Of a DNA stretch of 44,509 nucleotides, positions 37,567-44,509 are shown in pieces. This DNA is from Deltaproteobacteria bacterium. Lineage in GTDB: Bacteria > Desulfobacterota > Syntrophia > Syntrophales > UBA2210. Numbering within the stretch: position 1 is the stretch's first letter; every line of letters starts with the position of its first letter. Under the pieces are notes generated by a model. The model saw only the letters and a list, made by a program, of their open reading frames with translations, had not been told where the DNA came from and did not search any database. The position numbers and the translations under genes are program-made. Where the stretch lies: contig JAPLJO010000085.1 in assembly GCA_026388515.1 (NCBI GenBank), forward strand, positions 1 to 44,509, in the 5' to 3' direction.

Positions 37567-38874
37567 ATGACGGCGAAAAAAAAGACGGGGCTCATTTTCT
37601 TTCCCGCCTTTGACTGGGCGATTTCGCCCACCCATCCGGAACGGGAAGAACGGCTTCTCTACACCCAGGACCAGGTCATGGAGGAAGGCCTCTTCGATTT
37701 CGATAACGTCATCGAGTTCAAGCCGGGACTCGCCACAATCCGCGACATTGACCGCGTACATATCTGCGTTCCCGACGCACAACACGTGATTACCGAATCG
37801 CACCTGATTTCCGCGGGAGGCGCCATTACCGCCGCCGACAAAGTCCTCACAAAAGAAGTGGACAACGCCTTTGCCCTCGTCCGGCCGCCGGGCCATCATG
37901 CCATGAAAGTGGTGCACGGCGCCCGCGGTTTCTGCAACATCAATATTGAAGCCATCATGGTGGAGTACATACGGACACACTTCGGCCACAAGAGAATTGC
38001 CATCGTGGACACCGACTGCCACCACGGCGACGGCACACAGGATATTTTCTGGCACGATCCGGACACGCTCTATATATCGGTACACCAGGACGGCCGCACG
38101 CTCTACCCCGGTTCCGGATTCCCCGATGAGTTCGGCGGCCCCAATGCCTACGGGTACACAATCAACATTCCCCTTCCCCCCCACACCTCGGAGGAAGGAT
38201 TTCTCTATGTGCTCGACAGTCTGATTCTCCCCATCCTTGCCGACTTCAAGCCTGACCTCATCATCAATTCCGCCGGCCAGGACAACCATTATACCGATCC
38301 CATCACCAATATGAATTTCACCGCCCAGGGATACGCGACGCTGAACGACAGGCTCGCACCTGATATTGCCGTGCTCGAAGGAGGTTACTCCATCGAAAGC
38401 GCCCTTCCCTACATCAACGTGGGAATCATACTGGCAATGGCGGGAATCGATTACGGAAACGTGAGAGAGCCCGACTACGACCCGGCATCGATCCGGCAAT
38501 CAGCGGAGACCACCCGCTATATCCGGCAGCTGTCGTCTGAAATCCACGATCTCTGGAAATCGCGGGACGAAGAGCGGGCCAAGCTCATTGAAAACGCCGG
38601 CTATCTGAGGCGGCAGCGGAGCATTTACTACGACACGGACGGCATCAACGAGGAACAGGCGGAGACTATTCGTGTATGCAGTGATTGCGGCGGAGTCTTC
38701 ACCATTGATTCAAAAGCCGATACGGGGCGCAGGATTTTCGCGGTGATCGTTCCGGGACGGAGCTGCCCGAAGTGCAGAACAAAAGGAGAGCAGTTCTTTG
38801 AGACGACAGAGTCCGGAAAATATGATTACGTCTATTTTCAGGACCGTGACAAAGATATCTTCATCAGGAAATGA
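37567..38874 (+). CDS. Histone-deacetylase-fold amidohydrolase with C-terminal zinc ribbon
   Basis: A 435-residue arginase/deacetylase-fold protein. The catalytic histidine pair is in RPPGHH (H110, H111). Zinc ligands are D150 and H152 in DTDCHHGDG and D239 in GQDNHYTDP; the transition-state tyrosine is Y274 in LEGGY. So all key residues are kept. Bacterial relatives remove acyl groups from polyamines or lysines. After residue 365 comes an extra zinc ribbon, CSDCGG (C371, C374) and CPKC (C400, C403), unusual for the family. It starts seven bases after the HyuA-like gene; GGAGGT lies at that gene's end. Confidence 0.88.
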   Translation: MTAKKKTGLIFFPAFDWAISPTHPEREERLLYTQDQVMEEGLFDFDNVIEFKPGLATIRDIDRVHICVPDAQHVITESHLISAGGAITAADKVLTKEVDNAFALVRPPGHHAMKVVHGARGFCNINIEAIMVEYIRTHFGHKRIAIVDTDCHHGDGTQDIFWHDPDTLYISVHQDGRTLYPGSGFPDEFGGPNAYGYTINIPLPPHTSEEGFLYVLDSLILPILADFKPDLIINSAGQDNHYTDPITNMNFTAQGYATLNDRLAPDIAVLEGGYSIESALPYINVGIILAMAGIDYGNVREPDYDPASIRQSAETTRYIRQLSSEIHDLWKSRDEERAKLIENAGYLRRQRSIYYDTDGINEEQAETIRVCSDCGGVFTIDSKADTGRRIFAVIVPGRSCPKCRTKGEQFFETTESGKYDYVYFQDRDKDIFIRK

Positions 38875-38957
38875 AACGCGATCCCGGTCAATCTGAACCT
38901 TATAAAATCCATTAATCCCTGAATCCTTCAGTTATTATTTACCGGAAATAACTTATG

Positions 38958-39001
38958 CAAAAAAAAGAAACGCGGGAGAGCAGTACTGCTCCACCCGCGT
39001 G
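38958..39001 (-). terminator. Terminator of the first acyl-CoA dehydrogenase gene
   Basis: ACGCGGG (38970-38976) pairs with CCCGCGT (38994-39000), with an inner stem GAGCA-GTAC-TGCTC; on the minus strand a T-rich run follows. It may also serve the converging deacetylase gene. Confidence 0.85.
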
Positions 39002-39036
39002 TTTCCGTATCTCCTCTATGCCTTGTACAGACGTTG

Positions 39037-40200
39037 TTAACGGAAGAGTTCCCGCGCAACGATGAGCCGCCTGATTTCGGACGTTCCCGCGCCGATTTCA
39101 TAGAGCTTCGCATCACGCCACAGTTTCTGAATCGGATACTCCAGGCAGTAGCCATATCCCCCGTGAATCTGGATGCCGTCACAGGCAACTTTCGTCGCCG
39201 CCTCAGCCGTGAAGAGTATCGCCGCCGCCGCTACCTTGTCGAGTTCAGTGCCCTTTCCTCCCTTCTTGCCCTCAGGTCCGTCGGCGAAACGGGCCGCCCG
39301 GTAGACGAGCCCCCGCGAGGCCTCGACAAGACAGTACATATCGGCGATCTTCTGCTGGATCATCTGGAAATCCTTGATAGGCCGTCCGAACTGCTCGCGC
39401 TCTTTGGCATACTGAATCGAGTATTCCAGCGCCTGCTCGGCGATACCCAGCGAGCTGCCGGCCAGCACAATGCGCTCATAGGCAAGGCCGGAGGTGACGA
39501 TATGCACGCCCCTGTTCTCTTCGAGGAGCAGGTTCTCCGCCGGCACTTCCACGTCTTCAAAACTCAGTTCGCATGTCGGCGATCCTCGCATTCCGCACTT
39601 CTTCAGCTTTTTGGAAACGGTCACGCCGGGAGAATCAGCCTGAACGATGAATGCGCTGATCCCGTGCGGTCCCTTTTCAGGGGCGGTTTTTGCGTAGACG
39701 AGAAGCGTATGGGCAATGGCACCGTTGGTGACGAACATCTTGGTGCCGTTCAGGATGTAGGCGCCTTCCTTCTTCTTTGCCGTGGTCCGCATTCCACCGA
39801 GCGCGTCGGAACCCGCGTTCGGCTCGGTAAGACAGAGTGCGCCCACGTGTTCGCCTGTGCACATGGAAGGCAGGTATTTGCGCTTCTGTGCATCGTTGCC
39901 GTTTTTGTGGATGTTATTGGCGCAGAGATTCGAATGGGCGCCGTAGGTCATGCCGAGTGCCGGCGAAAACCGGCTCAACTGCTCCACCGCCAGCACCTGC
40001 ATCATGATTCCCTGACCGGCACCGCCGTATTGTTCATCAATCGTGATTCCCAGCATGCCAAGATCCCCGAGCTTTTTGAAGAAGTCATCGGGAAGCCAGT
40101 CTTCCTCGTCCACCTTTTCCTGAATCGGAGCGATTTCGGCAAGCGCCCACCTGTACATCGTTTCCGCCAGCATCCGTTCTTCGTTGTTGAGTCCCCGCAT
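39037..40200 (-). CDS. Acyl-CoA dehydrogenase, isovaleryl-CoA type (copy 1)
   Basis: A flavoprotein of about 387 residues that oxidises an acyl-CoA to the 2,3-enoyl-CoA, passing electrons to ETF. CLTEPNAGSDA and MFVTNGAIA are flavin/substrate motifs; the end reads YEIGAGTSEIRRLIVAREL. The GAGTSE form, in place of YEGT, is that of isovaleryl-CoA dehydrogenase, where the base is a glutamate on another helix; LAYERIVLAG supplies it here. ATG 40200 is seven bases after GGAG; an ATG two codons earlier lies too close. It diverges from the XRE-cupin regulator. Confidence 0.92.
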   Translation of the reverse strand: MRGLNNEERMLAETMYRWALAEIAPIQEKVDEEDWLPDDFFKKLGDLGMLGITIDEQYGGAGQGIMMQVLAVEQLSRFSPALGMTYGAHSNLCANNIHKNGNDAQKRKYLPSMCTGEHVGALCLTEPNAGSDALGGMRTTAKKKEGAYILNGTKMFVTNGAIAHTLLVYAKTAPEKGPHGISAFIVQADSPGVTVSKKLKKCGMRGSPTCELSFEDVEVPAENLLLEENRGVHIVTSGLAYERIVLAGSSLGIAEQALEYSIQYAKEREQFGRPIKDFQMIQQKIADMYCLVEASRGLVYRAARFADGPEGKKGGKGTELDKVAAAAILFTAEAATKVACDGIQIHGGYGYCLEYPIQKLWRDAKLYEIGAGTSEIRRLIVARELFR

Positions 40201-40257
40201 ACACATTCTCCTTACCAGTAAAATAAAGACGGTATTACCAGTTCATACCTTTATGAC

Positions 40258-40311
40258 AGTATATCAACAAATATTGATTTATTTGTCAATAATTAATTGA
40301 CAACAAATATT
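40258..40311. promoter_or_regulatory. Overlapping inverted repeats in the dehydrogenase/regulator gap
   Basis: Two perfect inverted repeats overlap: ACAAATA-ttgatt-TATTTGT (40267-40286) and TTGTCAAT-aatta-ATTGACAA (40283-40303). In addition caacaaatatt occurs twice (from 40265 and 40301). On the minus strand a TTGACA -35 lies at 40284-40289, with TGATAT 17 bases on, or TATACT 20 bases on, pointing to the dehydrogenase. TTGTCAAT is shared with the sites at 35126 and 44382. Confidence 0.65.
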
Positions 40312-40371
40312 AAGTAATGATATATTTTTACCATTACAAAATATTATGTGAGATAATTTACTGATATTACG

Positions 40372-40914
40372 ATGAATTTAGGTTCAATACTTCGCCAGAA
40401 AAGAAAAGACCAAAAGCTGACTCTTAAAACCATTGCGGAAAAGGCCGGCATTTCAGAAGGGTTTCTTTCGCAAGTGGAAAACGACGTAAGTTCACCCTCC
40501 GTGGACACGCTTGTTAATATCTGCAACGCCGTAGGCATTGAAGCAGGCGAAGTCTTCAAGGAAGCGGAAAAACAGGAGCGGCTGGTGGTAATTCGCAAGT
40601 CTGACTGGGAAGAGGTGGAGCTTCCCGCGTCCGGTTTTTCGACCCGGCGTTTCTTTTCACCTGAAAACAGGAAGATTATAGACAGCTCGATTATTGCCAT
40701 CGAGCCGGAAAAAAGTATCCCTGCCCGCAAAAACGTGAAGAATACCCAGGAAGTGCTCTGCGTACTTAAGGGTTCCGTCGAGCTCCTGCACGGAGGAGAG
40801 TCCTACCAGTTGTTCGAAGGTGATTCCGTTCACTACTGGTCAATTCAGCAGCGCGAGGTCATCTCGAACAGGTCGCAGGGGTTAGCCGTTGTACTGTGGG
40901 TGGGTACACTCTGA
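40372..40914 (+). CDS. XRE-family regulator with C-terminal cupin domain
   Basis: A 180-residue transcription factor. The N-terminal helix-turn-helix is LGSILRQKRKDQKLTLKTIA then AGISEGFLSQVENDVSSPS; the C-terminal half (about residues 105-180) is a cupin barrel (EVLCVLKGSVELLHGG, YQLFEGDSVHYWS). Such proteins bind a small ligand in the cupin and control nearby catabolic genes. It diverges from the dehydrogenase and reads towards the thiolase 48 bp away, so it likely controls both and itself. No Shine-Dalgarno is seen before the ATG. Confidence 0.92.
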   Translation: MNLGSILRQKRKDQKLTLKTIAEKAGISEGFLSQVENDVSSPSVDTLVNICNAVGIEAGEVFKEAEKQERLVVIRKSDWEEVELPASGFSTRRFFSPENRKIIDSSIIAIEPEKSIPARKNVKNTQEVLCVLKGSVELLHGGESYQLFEGDSVHYWSIQQREVISNRSQGLAVVLWVGTL

Positions 40915-40962
40915 TAAAAAGAGAAACCATAGAAAAAATATCAAAAGAAAGGAGTTTAATGG

Positions 40963-42399
40963 ATGATTAAATTCAGTGAACGTCAACTGAGAGTCCCCAA
41001 GCTTGCACGGCCGGTGTATCTGGTGACGGCGGGACAGTCGAAGTTTGACCGGGCCATGCCGGACAAACGGACGGAGGAGCTCTGTATCGATGCCTTCACA
41101 CAGGCGGCAGAACTCATCAACAAGACACCTGCCGAATTGAAGCGTTACATTCACACTTGTTACTACGGTCACTTCGCGGATCATTTCGGCGATCAGCTTC
41201 TCGGCGAAGCGGTCATACACGACCGTCTCGGTCTTGACCCACTTGGAAATGCCGGCATCAAGACGGGTGGCGCTACCGGGGGTTCGACGCTTTGGGAAGG
41301 AATGAAAGCCGTGGCCTCAGGGTATTCCGACTGCGTGCTGGCAATGGGGTGGGAACGTATGGATGAAGTTCCCACTGATGAGGGTAACTTCCTCATCTCC
41401 TGCGCCGCCGACAAGGACTGGGAAAGCCCCCTCGGCCATGTCTATACCGGATATTACGCCGTCATGGCCCAGAAATACTGGAAGGTATTCGGCAAGGAGC
41501 AACCGTCGTTCAGGAGAACGTTGGCGGAAATCGCCGTCAAGCACCGTGGCTACGCCCGCTTCAACCCCTATGCACAGGGACCCATGAAAATCACCGTGGA
41601 AGACGTATTGAATTCCCCGGTTGTCGCCTACCCGCTGCGCGCGTTGGATTGCTGCCTGATGAGCGTCGGCGCCGCCTGCGCCATACTCTGCGACGAAAAA
41701 ACGGCTGTTGAGCTGACCAAAGGCACAAAGAATAAACCGCTTCGGATCTGGGTTGCCGCCGGGTCGCACACGTTGCGTCCTGCCGACAGACTGCATATGG
41801 AAATCCCGCTGCTTCCCAATGAGACAGCGAAGCAGTATAAGGACCTGGGCAAGCGTTTCCCCGGAGGAGAGCGTTATCCCGGTTTCACCGGCTTCCTCGG
41901 CGCCCGGATGGCCGCATGGTACGGCTATCGCATGGCGGGCATCGTCGATCCGATGGAAGATCTTGATGTGATAGAATTACATGACGCATTTACCATCAGC
42001 GATGTCCAGTCATATGAAGATGTCGGCCTCCGTCCTTACGGCGAAGGCAGAGATTACGTAGAATCCGGCGACTGCTATCATAAGAACCCCCATACCGGCA
42101 AACCGGGTCGGCTCCCCTCGAACTTGTCGGGAGGTCTCATCGGATGTTTGCTTGCCGTGGGTGCGACGGGTATCATGCAGACTTTCGAAAGCGCCACTCA
42201 TTTCTGGAACCGGTGGGCCGAAATCCACGGCGATCCAAAGATATGGAAGAAATTCAACAGGCAAAAACCGGCCGACTGGACCAACCTGCAAGTCAAGGGT
42301 GCGAAGAGGGCCCTGGCAATCAGCCACGCCGGCGTCGGCTCCCATGTGACGGCAACAATCCTGATGGATCCCGACCATCTTCTCAAAGAAGACGCCTAA
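40963..42399 (+). CDS. Thiolase-fold protein lacking the nucleophilic cysteine (SCP2/Ltp2-like)
   Basis: A 478-residue SCP2-type thiolase-fold protein. The loop that normally reads ACASGG is TGGATGGSTL at residues 101-110, placing Gly103 where the acyl-accepting cysteine should be. ELHDAFT (His340) is kept, but the late GHP-x-GATG motif is CLLAVGATG (residues 395-403), so its histidine is lost too. Known Cys-less thiolase-fold enzymes such as Ltp2 act as retro-aldolases with a DUF35 partner; BbsAB is a thiolase-DUF35 pair of anaerobic toluene breakdown. The next gene is such a partner. AAAGGAG precedes the ATG. Confidence 0.85.
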   Translation: MIKFSERQLRVPKLARPVYLVTAGQSKFDRAMPDKRTEELCIDAFTQAAELINKTPAELKRYIHTCYYGHFADHFGDQLLGEAVIHDRLGLDPLGNAGIKTGGATGGSTLWEGMKAVASGYSDCVLAMGWERMDEVPTDEGNFLISCAADKDWESPLGHVYTGYYAVMAQKYWKVFGKEQPSFRRTLAEIAVKHRGYARFNPYAQGPMKITVEDVLNSPVVAYPLRALDCCLMSVGAACAILCDEKTAVELTKGTKNKPLRIWVAAGSHTLRPADRLHMEIPLLPNETAKQYKDLGKRFPGGERYPGFTGFLGARMAAWYGYRMAGIVDPMEDLDVIELHDAFTISDVQSYEDVGLRPYGEGRDYVESGDCYHKNPHTGKPGRLPSNLSGGLIGCLLAVGATGIMQTFESATHFWNRWAEIHGDPKIWKKFNRQKPADWTNLQVKGAKRALAISHAGVGSHVTATILMDPDHLLKEDA

Positions 42400-42415
42400 A
42401 AGGAGGAATAAAACT

Positions 42416-43006
42416 ATGAGTATGTTCGGACAGGTATATGTGAAAAACAATCAGTATAAAATCAAGGGAAACTTTCACCACATGACGCCGAATCAGCCGA
42501 TTCGCAACGCCGATGATGGATGGAAGTTAATGGGAGTCACGAATCCACGCGACATGACCTACATGCATTCGTACGGCGGTGAAGCAATCTTCTTCGAATC
42601 GCTGGGCAAGGGAAAACTCATGGCCACGCGCTGTGACAACCGGAAATGCGATATGAAGGGAACCATCTACCAGCCTTTCAGAATCCACTGCATGAGCTGC
42701 CTCGGGAAAAATACCGTCATCGACATGACGAAGCTCGCAAAGAAATCTGCAAAAATTCACACCTTCATGGTCTGCGAACGGTCGGGCGCCTTCAGTATTC
42801 TCGACAAACCTATCAAATTCATCAATATCGAGTTCGACGGGGTTCCTACGATACTGATGAGCTACCTCTCTATCGGTGATCCCAAAATCGGGATGAAAGT
42901 GATTCCAATATTCAGAACCACGAATCCCACCTATACGATCCTCGACCTCTCATGGGTACCGGTGGGAACAAAAGAGACCAACCTGCCGGAAGGTTTCAGT
43001 TTCTAA
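42416..43006 (+). CDS. DUF35-type zinc-ribbon/OB-fold partner of the thiolase-like protein
   Basis: A 196-residue protein with a rubredoxin-like zinc ribbon (C73 and C78 in RCDNRKCD, C92 and C95 in IHCMSC) followed by an OB-like barrel (KIHTFMVCER, INIEFDGVPTILMSYLS). DUF35 proteins bind thiolase-fold enzymes and help hold the CoA substrate. An N-terminal extension of about 65 residues precedes the ribbon, longer than in many relatives. It begins 16 bp after the thiolase gene with AAAGGAGG, so the two are made together. Confidence is high for the fold, moderate for the partnership. Confidence 0.85.
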   Translation: MSMFGQVYVKNNQYKIKGNFHHMTPNQPIRNADDGWKLMGVTNPRDMTYMHSYGGEAIFFESLGKGKLMATRCDNRKCDMKGTIYQPFRIHCMSCLGKNTVIDMTKLAKKSAKIHTFMVCERSGAFSILDKPIKFINIEFDGVPTILMSYLSIGDPKIGMKVIPIFRTTNPTYTILDLSWVPVGTKETNLPEGFSF

Positions 43007-43021
43007 ATCAGTTCACCACGA

Positions 43022-43058
43022 TAAAAAAAGGGGTGTCGCAGTGACACCCCTTTTTTTA
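43022..43058. terminator. Bidirectional terminator between DUF35 gene and second dehydrogenase
   Basis: A run of seven A followed by GGGGTGTC (43030-43037) pairs with GACACCCC and seven T (43043-43057) across a five-base loop. It suits both the plus-strand thiolase unit and the minus-strand dehydrogenase. Confidence 0.92.
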
Positions 43059-43158
43059 TCAGCTGCATGTATCCGGCATTCTTAAAAAAGTCCCACGGGT
43101 TCAGAGCCGGTGGAGACAGGGCATGCCGCGCCCTCTTTTGTCCCTCTGCCGCTCTTTT

Positions 43159-44289
43159 TTACCTGAGATAATGGGCGATGATGAGCTTCTGCACCTCCGT
43201 GGTTCCTGCACCGATGGGAAACACCTTCGCGTCGCGCATATAGCGCTCAACGGGATATTCCTTCATATAGCCGTATCCGCCGAAAATATGAACGGCCCAG
43301 CCGGTAACCCTCACCGCCATCTCGCAGGCATACATCTTGGACTGCGCCGCGAGCATCCGCGCCTCTTTATAATTTTTTTTGTCCCAGCAGGTCAGCCCCT
43401 TGTAGGTGAGTAGCTTCGCCGCCTCGAGCTCTACCGACATGGTGGCAAGCTTGTCCTGAATCATTTCGAAATTGAAAATGGGTTGCCCGAACTGTTCCCG
43501 TTCCTTGGAGTATTTGAGCGCCGCTTCAAAGGCGGCCTGGGCGATGCCGATGGCGAGGCAGCTCCACATGAACCGTTCCACATCGAGCCCGGAAAACATC
43601 TGCTTGAGTCCCTGCCCCTCGACGCCGCCAAGGAGATTCTCCTCCGGCACCCGGCAGTCCTGCAGGATTATCTCTCCCGTCGGTGACGAGCGGAGCCCCA
43701 TTTTTGAGAGCTTTTTCCCCGCCTCGTAGCCCGGAAAATTCTTCTCGACGATAAACGTACAGAGACCGCCCGGCCCCTGCGCATAGATGAGGGCAATATC
43801 CGCGATGGGGGCGTTCGAAATAAATGTCTTCGTTCCGTTCAGGATGTACTCGTTCCCGACTTTCTTCGCCGTAGTTCTGAGCGAAAGCGCGTCGGAGCCT
43901 GCACCCGGTTCCGTGAGCCCCATGCAGCCCTTTTTCTCGCCGCTCGCGAGTGCGGGGAGGTACGTCTTCCTCTGATATTCCGTCGCATTCCGGGCAATGT
44001 TGTTGGCACAGAGAAGTCCGTGGGCGCCGTAGGTTGTCGCCACACCGGCATCCACCTTCCCCAGTTCCTCTCCCATGAGACCGAAGGAAAGATAGTCCGT
44101 GAGCATTCCGCCGTATTCCACCGGGACGCCCATGCCGAGAAATCCCAGCGGCTTTGACTTTTCCCAGAGGGCCTCGATGAATTTTTCTTCACGATCCATT
44201 TCTTCCACGTAGGGCGCGATTTCCTTTTCGGCGAATCGCCGGACCGTTTCCTTCAGCATTCGTTGTTCTTCAGTGAAATCAAAATCCAT
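43159..44289 (-). CDS. Acyl-CoA dehydrogenase, isovaleryl-CoA-like type (copy 2)
   Basis: A flavoprotein of about 376 residues that begins MDFDFTEEQRMLKETVRRFA. GLTEPGAGSDALS and TFISNAPIA are flavin/substrate motifs; the end is FPIGAGTTEVQKLIIAH. As in copy 1 the usual YEGT glutamate is absent, and LDVERFMWSC offers the alternative base. It is not a close duplicate of copy 1, so the two probably act on different intermediates. ATG 44289 has AAGGAG six bases upstream; the longer open frame to 44388 crosses the promoter and is rejected. Confidence 0.92.
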   Translation of the reverse strand: MDFDFTEEQRMLKETVRRFAEKEIAPYVEEMDREEKFIEALWEKSKPLGFLGMGVPVEYGGMLTDYLSFGLMGEELGKVDAGVATTYGAHGLLCANNIARNATEYQRKTYLPALASGEKKGCMGLTEPGAGSDALSLRTTAKKVGNEYILNGTKTFISNAPIADIALIYAQGPGGLCTFIVEKNFPGYEAGKKLSKMGLRSSPTGEIILQDCRVPEENLLGGVEGQGLKQMFSGLDVERFMWSCLAIGIAQAAFEAALKYSKEREQFGQPIFNFEMIQDKLATMSVELEAAKLLTYKGLTCWDKKNYKEARMLAAQSKMYACEMAVRVTGWAVHIFGGYGYMKEYPVERYMRDAKVFPIGAGTTEVQKLIIAHYLR

Positions 44290-44359
44290 GTCGTACTCCT
44301 TTATATATAGTGCGTGTGCGTAGAGCCCCTCACCCCGCATGAGGTCCATCGCACGGCCG

Positions 44360-44396
44360 TGCATAGTGAAAACTAATTGACTTGTCAATCAATAAA
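44360..44396 (-). promoter_or_regulatory. Palindromic operator/promoter upstream of the second dehydrogenase
   Basis: The 21-bp stretch 44376-44396 is identical to 35120-35140 and holds TTGAC-TT-GTCAA. On the minus strand it forms a perfect -35 TTGACA (44383-44388) with TATGCA (44360-44365) 17 bases on. A bound repressor would block this promoter. The ATG lies about 70 bp downstream. Confidence 0.7.
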
Positions 44397-44509
44397 GCAT
44401 GGTTTTCTGTGCGACTCAGATCCCTGCCGACAGTGGTGCTGTTGAGCGTAAGACCGCAGAGAGATGCCGCGGTCACCCCGAGGTCCGCGATGAAAACGGG
44501 CCTTTCATC
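44397..44509. other. Right edge of the window, no gene assigned
   Basis: About 110 bp remain. Both strands have a frame open to the edge; the plus-strand one starts at ATG 44399 and the minus-strand one reads DERPVFIADLGVTAAS. Neither can be assigned from so short a piece. Confidence 0.3.

Noticed and set aside
37537-38499. Minus-strand open frame of 320 codons opposite the deacetylase gene
   Set aside because: Shadow of a gene with all catalytic motifs on the plus strand.
39034-40221. Plus-strand open frame of 395 codons opposite the first acyl-CoA dehydrogenase
   Set aside because: Shadow frame, rich in Arg and His; the minus-strand product has full family motifs.

Overview
The window looks like chromosomal DNA of an anaerobic member of the former Deltaproteobacteria (Desulfobacterota), perhaps close to Syntrophus/Smithella-type syntrophs. 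This rests on gene order (hslVU joined to argBDFGH, an LptM-like lipoprotein, lysA, dapA and dapB), moderately GC-rich DNA, a 'gacggcttcgtaaaaag'-type intergenic repeat, and a set of anaerobic acyl-CoA genes. The placement is by eye and is inference.

Region 1 (1-22.8 kb) is entirely minus strand and mostly housekeeping. From 13834 down to the left edge runs one long, tightly spaced series: miaB, a BFN/DUF151 protein, a small DUF3553-like protein, xerC, hslV, hslU, argB, argD, argF, argG, argH, a small lipoprotein, lysA, dapA and the start of dapB. It joins tRNA modification, chromosome dimer resolution and HslUV proteolysis to arginine and lysine/diaminopimelate synthesis. Upstream of it lie separate minus-strand units: an IHF-beta-like gene with its own terminator; trpS-scpA-scpB-rluB; an HU gene with its own terminator; and nadK-recN-(ArgA-like GNAT)-mltA.

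Region 2 (22.9-32.9 kb) is mixed. It holds rdgC, an alpha/beta hydrolase gene broken by an out-of-frame internal deletion, three exported proteins built of repeats (an 822-residue HEAT lipoprotein, a TPR lipoprotein and a small triple-repeat protein), and a plus-strand run of ybaK-like deacylase, class II aldolase-like protein, glutamine-dependent nadE and a small zinc-ribbon protein.

Region 3 (33.0-44.5 kb) is an accessory acyl-CoA island. It contains a GctAB-like class I CoA-transferase, an HNH protein, a HyuA-like ATPase paired with a histone-deacetylase-fold enzyme carrying a C-terminal zinc ribbon, two acyl-CoA dehydrogenases of the isovaleryl-CoA type, an XRE-cupin regulator, and a thiolase-fold protein with its DUF35 zinc-ribbon/OB partner. 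The thiolase lacks the usual nucleophilic cysteine and the GHP histidine, so its chemistry may not be ordinary thiolysis. The same 21-bp palindromic site lies upstream of both the CoA-transferase genes and the second dehydrogenase, and related boxes lie in the divergent dehydrogenase/regulator gap. This suggests one regulon for breakdown of a branched, aromatic or alicyclic acid. The substrate cannot be read from the sequence.
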